5,186 nucleotides of DNA from an uncultured Oscillospiraceae bacterium (lineage in GTDB: Bacteria > Bacillota > Clostridia > Oscillospirales > Oscillospiraceae), in assembly GCA_900756495.1 (NCBI GenBank), contig CAAEKI010000272.1:1-5186 (forward strand). The letters are read 5' to 3'. A model generated the notes under the pieces. That model was not told the DNA's origin and ran no database searches. It saw only the letters and a list, made by a program, of their open reading frames with translations. The translations under genes and the position numbers were made by a program. Below, piece after piece: positions 1 to 4,800 of the stretch. Within the stretch, counting starts at the first letter, position 1, and every line of letters begins with the position of its first letter.

Positions 1-677
1 CCCTGCGGGTGATGTTCCAGGACATGCAGAGGAGCAACTATATTGGCCGGTCTCTGGACAACCTGCTCCAGGATGGCGTGCGGATGGCCTATGACAAGCA
101 CATGGACGCCAATGTGTACGTGGGCCTGACCACCTACGGCACCACCGGACTGGTCAACAACCCCGATGCTGTGGAGACCACCGCCGCCTCCAATGGGGCC
201 TCTTCCAGCGCTTCCACCAAGTGGGTGGACAAGACGCCGGAGCAGATTCTGAAGGACGTGAACGACGCGCTCACCGCTGGCTGGGCCGCCAACGAGTACG
301 ACGAGACCGCCATCCCCAACCATATCCTGCTCCCCTATGAGCAGTACCTGTACATCATGACCACTAAGGTCACCGATCTGGCCACTGAGACCATCTATGA
401 CTTCCTGATGAAGAACAACGCGGCCACGAAGGCGGGCGGCGACCTGTTCATCGGGGCGACCCGGTGGTGTAAGGGCGCAGGCACCGGCGGCAAAGACCGT
501 ATGGTGGTGTACAACAACGACCGGCGGTTCGTGAAGATGGACGAGCTGGTCCCCTTGAGTCGGATCATGTCTCAGCCCAACGTGTCCAACGTGTGCTACG
601 ACACCGCGTACATGGCCAACATCTCGGAGGTGCAGATCTTCTATCCCTCCACCGTCCGATATGTAGACGGAATTTGA
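1..677 (+). CDS. Major capsid protein, DUF2184-like (5' partial)
   Basis: This would be the main subunit of the phage head shell, expected to have the HK97 fold. The frame is open from base 3 (Leu-Arg-Val-Met...) to the TGA at 675-677, giving about 224 residues. The GTG at 9 and ATG at 12 are internal codons and not a start, because the frame continues to the window edge and no ribosome binding site precedes them. DUF2184 proteins are usually around 300 residues, so roughly the first third lies upstream. Visible traits are a Gly-Leu-Val-Asn-Asn-Pro segment, typical of phage capsid proteins just before a variable loop, then a Ser/Ala/Thr-rich stretch near bases 180-220. A helix-rich segment (EQILKDVNDAL) follows, then an IPNHILLPYEQY segment, and an end that lists neighbouring-strand residues (SEVQIFYPSTVRYVDGI). 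The head-completion genes just downstream support the role. The family call rests on recalled family patterns and not on a search. Confidence 0.8.
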   Translation, partial: LRVMFQDMQRSNYIGRSLDNLLQDGVRMAYDKHMDANVYVGLTTYGTTGLVNNPDAVETTAASNGASSSASTKWVDKTPEQILKDVNDALTAGWAANEYDETAIPNHILLPYEQYLYIMTTKVTDLATETIYDFLMKNNAATKAGGDLFIGATRWCKGAGTGGKDRMVVYNNDRRFVKMDELVPLSRIMSQPNVSNVCYDTAYMANISEVQIFYPSTVRYVDGI

Positions 678-691
678 TTGGGTGATTCGGA

Positions 692-928
692 ATGTTTGTT
701 GTTTCCAAGCGAAACATTGAGATTCCCGCGCCGGACGGCTCCACCGTCGTCCGGCTGCGGTCTGGCCTGATGGAGACCGTGCCCGACTGGGCGGTCAACA
801 CCGAGTATTTCAAGGCTCTGGTGGGGGACGGGAAGATCGTCCCCAGCGACAAGAGCGACAGGAGCGCCCAGGCGGCCGCCGAGAAGAAGGTCAAGACCCG
901 CCGGGGCAGGGAAGTAACTGACGAGTAA
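692..928 (+). CDS. Small phage protein in YqbF-like position, unknown function
   Basis: This is a 78-residue protein lying 14 bases after the capsid gene and 14 bases before the DUF4054 gene. I do not recognise a named family with confidence. Residues 1-50 look like a small beta-rich unit: an aliphatic strand, a 'PDGSTVVRLRSG' turn, then 'VPDWAVNTEYFKALVGDGKIV', which ends in a hydrophobic residue. That layout (strand, short helix, 'x-x-DGKIV') resembles the short N-terminal domain of skin-element YqbF and of Mu-like FluMu proteins, which sit in the same position after the capsid gene. The last 28 residues are highly charged (Lys, Arg, Glu, Asp, with an Ala-rich piece) and are probably disordered. 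The ATG at 692 has only a weak upstream GGTGAT (681-686), which predicts modest translation. A role near the head shell or in neck assembly is inferred from position only. No cysteine, signal peptide or membrane segment is present. Confidence 0.7.
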   Translation: MFVVSKRNIEIPAPDGSTVVRLRSGLMETVPDWAVNTEYFKALVGDGKIVPSDKSDRSAQAAAEKKVKTRRGREVTDE

Positions 929-942
929 AGGGGGCTACGGGT

Positions 943-1431
943 ATGTACTACTGGGGCAAACCTCAATTTTTCGGTGTGAGGGCCGCTGCGGCCAACATTG
1001 GCAGCAGCAAAGGCAATTATACCGTCGAGCAGTTCCGGAAGGACTACCCGCAGTTCTTTAACGCCGTGGGCGACTTTCTGGGCAGCCTGTCCATGCTGGA
1101 GCAAATCATCGACATGGCGAACACCGCCGTCCAGCCGGACAAGTGGCTGGATTCCTGGCGGTACGCTGTTGGGCTGTATGCGGCCCATTACGCCACCCTG
1201 TCCCTGCGAGGCTATGCGGCCAGTAACGAGACCCCCGAACAGGCGGCAGCCTCTGGGGCCCTTGTAGGCGTGGTAAAGAGCGCCACTCTGGGCGACGCCT
1301 CTGTGTCCTACGACACCACCACCATCACGGCGGGCACTGAGGACTGGGGCGATCTTAACAGCACCACTTACGGCCAGATTTTGGCCAACCGGGCAAAGCT
1401 GATCGGGATGAGCGGTACATACGTCATTTGA
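943..1431 (+). CDS. DUF4054-like head completion / head-tail connector protein
   Basis: This 162-residue protein probably docks beneath the portal at the start of the neck, as gp6/gp15-type connector proteins do. Residues about 26-40 (YTVEQFRKDYPQF) match the usual DUF4054 opening, in which a short helix ends in 'F-x-x-x-YPxF'. A helical region follows with 'WLDSWRYAVGLYAAHYATL', the Trp...Ala-Ala-His helix of the family. Then comes 'GVVKSATLGDASVSYD', the Gly-Asp-x-Ser-Val-Ser-Tyr strand, and finally a 'TTYGQILANRAKLIG' helix near the C-terminus. The start ATG at 943 has AAGGGGG at 928-934, about 8 bases upstream. About 25 residues precede the conserved core (a Tyr/Trp/Phe-rich piece, then an Ala/Gly/Ser-rich linker), which is longer than I would expect. 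The gene stops only 4 bases before the next possible start. The family identification is from recalled motifs and is fairly secure; the exact structural role is inferred. Confidence 0.75.
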   Translation: MYYWGKPQFFGVRAAAANIGSSKGNYTVEQFRKDYPQFFNAVGDFLGSLSMLEQIIDMANTAVQPDKWLDSWRYAVGLYAAHYATLSLRGYAASNETPEQAAASGALVGVVKSATLGDASVSYDTTTITAGTEDWGDLNSTTYGQILANRAKLIGMSGTYVI

Positions 1432-1439
1432 GGGGGTGA
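1431..1439 (+). promoter_or_regulatory. Ribosome binding site that bears on the start of the 1436 gene
   Basis: AGGGGGTGA at 1431-1439 differs from the ideal AGGAGGTGA by one base, so it should pair strongly with 16S rRNA. It begins in the stop codon of the preceding gene. The GTG at 1436 lies inside it and so cannot be at normal spacing from it. A codon 5 bases after it is ATA (1445). Either a rare ATA start is used, or the GTG is read by coupling with the upstream gene, or the ATG at 1475 is used by some other signal. Confidence 0.5.
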
Positions 1440-1840
1440 GTCCCATAAATTGGACAGATTGGTACACGGACACGATGGACGTGTGGAGAAATGTCCCCGT
1501 GAAGGACGGAAACCTCACCCGGCAGGAGCGTCAGCAGGTGTTGACGGGCATCCCATGCCGCGTCTACCAGAGCGACAACAAGCCAATCAACATGACGCAG
1601 ACCGCCTCCAATGTCAGCCAGAATGACCGCCTTGCCTGCGGCATAGACGTGGATATTCAAGCAGGAGACAAGCTGGTGGTCACACGGGGCGGGAGGCTGG
1701 GGAAGCCCGGCCCTACCGTCCGGGCCTTCGCCGGGGATCCCAATCTCTACTATGAGCCCTTCGGGGCCATCATGCCGGGGCTGGCACACCAGGAAATCAG
1801 GCTACTCCAACAGGAGCGAGTGAAGGGTGGTACCACATGA
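1436..1840 (+). CDS. Head-tail stopper/adaptor-like protein (XkdH/YqbH position)
   Basis: The protein is 134 residues if the GTG at 1436 is used. It lies between the connector-like and gp10-like genes, the position of XkdH/YqbH (DUF3599) in PBSX and skin. That family belongs to the head-tail stopper/adaptor group that closes the head after DNA packaging. Visible features are an opening 'WTDWYTDTMDVWRNV', then 'GIPCRVYQS', then 'DIQAGDKLVVTRGG', the 'AGD-x-L-x-V' hairpin common in small beta-barrel neck proteins. 'FAGDPNLYYEPFGAIMPGLAH' follows near the end, with a closing 'EIRLLQQER' helix-like piece. The start is uncertain: the GTG at 1436 falls inside the best ribosome binding site (1431-1439), and the first ATG (1475) would cut into the conserved N-terminus. 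The ATG of the next gene overlaps this stop codon (ATGA at 1837-1840), so the two are likely translationally coupled. Family assignment is moderate and leans on gene order. Confidence 0.65.
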   Translation: MSPINWTDWYTDTMDVWRNVPVKDGNLTRQERQQVLTGIPCRVYQSDNKPINMTQTASNVSQNDRLACGIDVDIQAGDKLVVTRGGRLGKPGPTVRAFAGDPNLYYEPFGAIMPGLAHQEIRLLQQERVKGGTT

Positions 1841-2358
1841 GCTACACGGTTTCGCTCCAAAAGCGAATCCAGCAACTAAAAAAGGCTCAGGCAGACTTGC
1901 CCGAAATCCTATACAAGACTGCAAAAGGAGCCACTATGCGGGCGGTAGAGGCCGCTATGGACGCCACGCCCCCCAAAGAAGGCACAGGCGCATTGAATGG
2001 TGTCAACACCCGCACCGGCGATTTAAAGGCGCACTGGGCAACCGACAGCAAGACCGAGCCAATGGGCGGCGGAATATCCGGCGGGTCATCTTATACAACC
2101 ATTCTGGCCAACGACAAGGAATATGCCTCTTACGTTGATCAGGGCCACCGCATGGATAAGCACTTTGTACCGGGCCTGTATGTGGACGAAAACGGGATGA
2201 TTGATTATGACCCGGATTATGCCGAGGTGGGCGGCCTGGTGGTAGGCACCAAGACCAAGTACGTCAAGGGCGAGTTCATGGTGGACAAGGCCAAGGAGGC
2301 CTATGAAAAGGCAGTCCTGACCGAGCTGGACAAAGAAATTGCGAGGCTGCTCAAATGA
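1837..2358 (+). CDS. HK97 gp10-like / YqbI-like neck or tail-completion protein
   Basis: This 173-residue protein fits the HK97 gp10 superfamily (YqbI in skin), small proteins that join head and tail. The N-terminus is helical and basic (residues 1-40, with 'LQKRIQQLKKAQADLPEIL'). It is followed by 'TGDLKAHWATDS', the family's 'TG-x-L-x-x-x-W' motif, then 'NDKEYASYVDQGHRMDKHFVPG', the 'YA-x-Y-V-[DE]-x-GH' motif. After a Gly/Asp-rich middle, the protein closes with 'YVKGEFMVDKAKEAYEKA', the usual 'G-x-x-M-x-x-x-A' helix. An insertion with 'DENGMIDYDPDYAEVGGLVVG' separates the last two. The start ATG overlaps the stop of the upstream gene by 4 bases (ATGA), and its own stop overlaps the next start in the same way. 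Codon use is richer in A/T-ending codons than in neighbouring genes. The family call is strong; the exact neck position is inferred. Confidence 0.82.
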   Translation: MSYTVSLQKRIQQLKKAQADLPEILYKTAKGATMRAVEAAMDATPPKEGTGALNGVNTRTGDLKAHWATDSKTEPMGGGISGGSSYTTILANDKEYASYVDQGHRMDKHFVPGLYVDENGMIDYDPDYAEVGGLVVGTKTKYVKGEFMVDKAKEAYEKAVLTELDKEIARLLK

Positions 2359-2822
2359 ATTTTACCGTTTCCACAATTTCAAAGAGCCTGGCGGACTACC
2401 TGTCCCCGTCCTTCCCCGGCGTGACCTTCTACGAGGATCCCAACCAGCAGGGCAGCAAGCCGCCCATGATGTTCCTCCAGACCCGGACAAACCGGCTGGA
2501 ACTGGAGACGGGCGGGTACTGGCGGCGCATTCTGGGCGTCGATCTGGTCTACCTGCTGGACTACAACCTGCCCAACCTCCAGCAGCTCTATCAGCAGGCA
2601 GGGGAAACACTGGATCTTCTGATGGAGACCTTTCCCTATTCCGACGGGAAGACGGGAGGGACGGTGCTGGTGCGCACCCATGAGCGGAGCTGGAACATCG
2701 ACCTGGACGAGCTGCACTACCGTTTTGAGCTGCTGGAGCGGGTGAGCATCCCGAGGGAGTACGTCAAGATGCAGACCATGGACTACCATGAGGAGGTCGA
2801 GAATGGCAGCCAAGAAGTTTAG
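2355..2822 (+). CDS. Tail terminator-like protein (XkdJ/YqbJ position, DUF6838-like)
   Basis: This 155-residue protein lies just before the small YqzN-like gene and the sheath gene, the place of XkdJ/YqbJ. Its sequence fits the phage tail terminator family, whose members cap the tail tube and mark the end of tail growth. Visible features are an N-terminal helix ('ISKSLADYLSPSFPG'), then 'VTFYEDPNQQGSKPPMMFLQT', which resembles the family's Y-x-E-x-x-x-Q-x-x-x-x-P-x-F-x-V/L stretch. After that comes 'YWRRILGVDLVYLLDY', then a helix 'LQQLYQQAGETLDLLMETF' and the strand pair 'NIDLDELHYRFELLERV'. Start ATG 2355 overlaps the gp10-like stop by 4 bases (ATGA), which indicates coupling; the tail of the preceding gene supplies no strong SD. 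The last 20 bases overlap the next gene in another frame. The identification is fairly good by motif pattern and position. No homology search has been run. Confidence 0.72.
   Translation: MNFTVSTISKSLADYLSPSFPGVTFYEDPNQQGSKPPMMFLQTRTNRLELETGGYWRRILGVDLVYLLDYNLPNLQQLYQQAGETLDLLMETFPYSDGKTGGTVLVRTHERSWNIDLDELHYRFELLERVSIPREYVKMQTMDYHEEVENGSQEV
2791..2797 (+). promoter_or_regulatory. Strong ribosome binding site for the small gene at 2803
   Basis: AGGAGGT at 2791-2797 is a near-perfect Shine-Dalgarno sequence with 5 bases to the ATG at 2803. It lies within the coding sequence of the upstream gene, so it is unlikely to be there for that gene, and it decides in favour of translation of the short ORF. 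Confidence 0.8.
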
Positions 2823-2961
2823 GCGGGAGAGCCTGCTGAAAAGCCCGGAGTTTGCGAAGTATCAGAAGGACTTTCTGTCCGTGATCCTGAGCAGGCCGGA
2901 TTACACGCTGGCAGAGGCCAGAAAGATAATAAAGGAATTTTTCGAAAAGGAGCGTGATTGA
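2803..2961 (+). CDS. Small YqzN/YkzM-like tail-region protein
   Basis: This 52-residue protein begins 'MAAKKFRRESLLKSPEFAKY' and ends in TGA at 2959-2961. It overlaps the upstream gene by 20 bases in another frame. The strong ribosome binding site AGGAGGT (2791-2797) sits 5 bases before the ATG. Its pattern is a short basic lead, 'F-x-x-E-x-L-x-x-S-x-x-F-x-x-Y' in residues 6-20, a helix with 'DFLSVIL', a short 'DYTLAEAR' turn and a final helix 'IIKEFFEK'. This matches what I recall of YqzN (skin) and YkzM (PBSX), which sit between YqbJ/XkdJ and the sheath gene. The whole is charged (Lys, Arg, Glu), with no membrane segment. Its function is unknown; the position suggests a factor for assembly of the sheath or tail. 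It is below the size cutoff of many gene callers and may be missed. Confidence is high that it is coded, moderate on the family. Confidence 0.78.
   Translation: MAAKKFRRESLLKSPEFAKYQKDFLSVILSRPDYTLAEARKIIKEFFEKERD
2947..2952 (+). promoter_or_regulatory. Ribosome binding site for the sheath gene, start choice
   Basis: AAGGAG at 2947-2952 lies in the end of the small gene. It is 11 bases from the ATG at 2964 and 5 bases from an in-frame TTG at 2958 that overlaps the small gene's stop (TTGA). Spacing favours TTG. The usual sheath opening 'MAGGTW' favours the ATG. Both differ by only two residues. Confidence 0.55.
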
Positions 2962-2963
2962 CC

Positions 2964-4301
2964 ATGGCAGGTGGAACCTGGGCCAGTCAGAACAAGATCC
3001 GCCCCGGCGTATACATCCGATTCAAGTCCAATGCAGGGCTGGGGCTGACGGTTGGGGACCGGGGGACGGTGACCATTTGCGAGCCCCTGAGCTGGGGCCC
3101 CGTTGCGCAGGTGATGGAGCTTGAGGCGGGAATGGACATGACCCCTTATACCGGGTATGACATTACCAGCCCCCAAAACCGGTTTTTACAGGAGATTTTT
3201 AAAGGCACCAACCGGACGGCGGCCCCCAGCAGAGTATTGCTGTACCGCCCCACGGCCTCCGGCTCCGCAGAGGCGAAGGTGACCATTGGAACGCTGACGG
3301 CCACGGCGCGGTATCCCGGCGCGAGGGGCAATGACGTCTCTGTTGTGGTGACCGAACTGACCGAACCGGCTGATACGTTCACCGTATCCACCGTGGTGGA
3401 CGGGAGCGTGGTGGACCAGCAGACGGCGAAGACTGCGGACACCCTGACTGCCAACGGCTGGGTGGTGTTTTCGGGGACCGGGGCGCTGACTGCCGATACC
3501 GGAAAACCGCTTACTGGAGGCGAGGACGGCACGGTGCAGGGCGCGGCCTACTCCGCCTATCTGTCTGCGATTGAGCCCTACAAGTTCGACATTATGATCT
3601 ACGACGGCGCGGACAGCACCGTGCAGGACGCGATGGCGGCTTTTGTCAAGCGGATTGCAGAGGAGGCCGGCGTGTATGCCCAACTGGTAGCCTCCGGCCT
3701 TACGAATCCAGATTCCCGGCTTATTATCGACGTGGAGAGCGGCGTGACGCTTTCCGACGGAACCGCGCTGACAGCGGCCCAGACCACATGGTGGGTGGGG
3801 GGCGCTCAGGCCGGGGCCATGTACAACCAGAGCCTGACCTATGCCGCATACCCCAACGCGGTTGCCGTGTCCCCTCTGCTGACCAACAGCGGCTATGAGG
3901 ACGCCCTTTCCTCCGGCCAGTTTGTGCTGTTCGCCGACGGAGGCGTGGTCAAGGTGGAGCAGGACATCAATTCCCTGGTCACTTACACCCCGGACATCTC
4001 CGAGCCCTTCCACAAGAATCGGGTGATGCGGCTGCTCAACACTATCGCCAACGACATTTACCGGCAGTTCTCTGATTCCTATATCGGCGTGGTGAACAAC
4101 AACGAGGACGGGCGCGCTCAGTTCAAAGCCGCCATTGTGGGTTATCTGCTGGACATCCAGGCCAACGGGGGGATTCAGAATTTTGAGGCCGCGGACGTGG
4201 AAGTGCTGGCCGGAGAGGCTATCGACGCCATTATGGTAAATATTGCAATTCAGCCGGTGGATTCGGTTGAGAAGATATACTGCACCATTACGGTGAACTG
4301 A
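2964..4301 (+). CDS. Contractile tail sheath protein, XkdK-like
   Basis: This 445-residue protein forms the contractile outer sheath around the tail tube. The length is close to PBSX XkdK. It opens 'MAGGTWASQNKIRPGVYIRF', the standard start of the sheath family in Firmicutes phages. A first domain runs to about residue 90 and includes 'GDRGTVTICEPLSWGP'. A beta-sandwich-like segment follows with 'ARYPGARGNDVSVVV' near residue 117, where the 'G-x-RGN-x-x-x-V' motif is typical. The middle sheath domain (about 190-340) contains 'YKFDIMIYDGADSTVQDAM' and 'GVYAQLV'. The C-terminal domain has 'FHKNRVMRLLNTIANDIYRQ', 'VGYLLDIQ' and the last strand, which in this family swaps with neighbouring subunits. 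I chose the ATG at 2964; a TTG at 2958 is possible. It sits before the tube gene, as in all PBSX-like tails. It marks the particle as a contractile-tail type. Confidence in the family is very high. Confidence 0.95.
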   Translation: MAGGTWASQNKIRPGVYIRFKSNAGLGLTVGDRGTVTICEPLSWGPVAQVMELEAGMDMTPYTGYDITSPQNRFLQEIFKGTNRTAAPSRVLLYRPTASGSAEAKVTIGTLTATARYPGARGNDVSVVVTELTEPADTFTVSTVVDGSVVDQQTAKTADTLTANGWVVFSGTGALTADTGKPLTGGEDGTVQGAAYSAYLSAIEPYKFDIMIYDGADSTVQDAMAAFVKRIAEEAGVYAQLVASGLTNPDSRLIIDVESGVTLSDGTALTAAQTTWWVGGAQAGAMYNQSLTYAAYPNAVAVSPLLTNSGYEDALSSGQFVLFADGGVVKVEQDINSLVTYTPDISEPFHKNRVMRLLNTIANDIYRQFSDSYIGVVNNNEDGRAQFKAAIVGYLLDIQANGGIQNFEAADVEVLAGEAIDAIMVNIAIQPVDSVEKIYCTITVN

Positions 4302-4315
4302 GGGAGGGGCGGAGA

Positions 4316-4789
4316 ATGTCTTACTTACTTGCAAAAGATACCGTCAACGGCGCCGAGGGCAAAATCTTTGTCACAGTAAACGGAAAAAATATGGAAGTGG
4401 CCTGTATGCGCAACATCACCACCAACGCGGAGATCCAGTCCAACGATATGCGGGTCATCGGAACGCGCACCATCCAGAACAAGAACAACGGGGCCAAGCT
4501 GACTGGGACGGGGAACATCTACTACGGCACAAACCTGTGGACAGATATGGTGCTGCAGTACATCCAGACCGGCGTGATGCCCGAATTTGACCTGCAGATT
4601 ACCAACAGCGATCCCGCCACCAGTATCGGCTCCCAGGTGATGGCCTATTACGGGTGTACCCTGACGGGAACCATTCCGCTGAGCATCCTCAATGACGAAG
4701 AGGCCATGCTCAATTACGACTTTAACTTTGCATATACCCGTGTGGCCCGGCTTCAGGCGTTCAATGACCCGGCCCAGCTGGGTAACTGA
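4316..4789 (+). CDS. Tail tube protein, XkdM-like
   Basis: This 157-residue protein polymerises as stacked rings inside the sheath to form the channel for DNA passage. It fits the XkdM/DUF2001 family. The start is 'MSYLLAKDTVNGAEGKIFVT', followed by 'MEVACMRNITTNAEIQSNDMRVIGTRTIQNK', in which the 'V-x-V-x-G-x-R' strand is characteristic. Then comes 'GAKLTGTGNIYYGTNLW', 'MVLQYIQTGVMPEFDLQIT' and 'TSIGSQVMAYYGCTL', which match the family closely (GxG-x-x-x-x-Y, M-L-QYIKTG, F-D-x-x-x-T-N-x-D-P). The closing stretch is a long 'NDEEAMLNYDFNFAYT' piece, like the 'D-x-D-F-T-F' end of XkdM. The length is typical. The ribosome binding site GGGAGGGG (4302-4310 area) precedes the ATG at 4316. It follows the sheath gene by 14 bases and precedes the chaperone gene by 11 bases. 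Confidence 0.92.
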   Translation: MSYLLAKDTVNGAEGKIFVTVNGKNMEVACMRNITTNAEIQSNDMRVIGTRTIQNKNNGAKLTGTGNIYYGTNLWTDMVLQYIQTGVMPEFDLQITNSDPATSIGSQVMAYYGCTLTGTIPLSILNDEEAMLNYDFNFAYTRVARLQAFNDPAQLGN

Positions 4790-4800
4790 GGAGGAGAAGA

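Noticed and set aside
565..1518. Long open frame of 317 codons on the - strand
   Set aside because: It runs antisense across three genes with clear family patterns on the + strand, and it results from the strong G/C preference at third codon positions. Its translation shows no recognisable domain and no ribosome binding site was seen.
1827..2138. Open frame of 103 codons on the + strand overlapping the gp10-like gene
   Set aside because: The translation is full of Arg, His and Gly without any domain, and the gp10-like frame carries the family motifs over the same bases.
2339..2683. Open frame of 114 codons on the + strand within the terminator gene
   Set aside because: It overlaps the terminator-like gene in another frame, is rich in Pro, Arg and Gly, has no family pattern and has no ribosome binding site.
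4302..4315. Terminator or promoter in the gaps between sheath, tube and chaperone genes
   Set aside because: The gaps are 14 and 11 bases and hold only purine-rich ribosome binding sites; there is no room for a stem with a T run or for -35/-10 boxes.
3186..4334. Open frame of 382 codons on the - strand
   Set aside because: It lies antisense within the sheath gene, which is secure by its motifs. The translation is rich in His, Gly, Arg and Val, as is typical of a mirror frame of a GC-rich gene.
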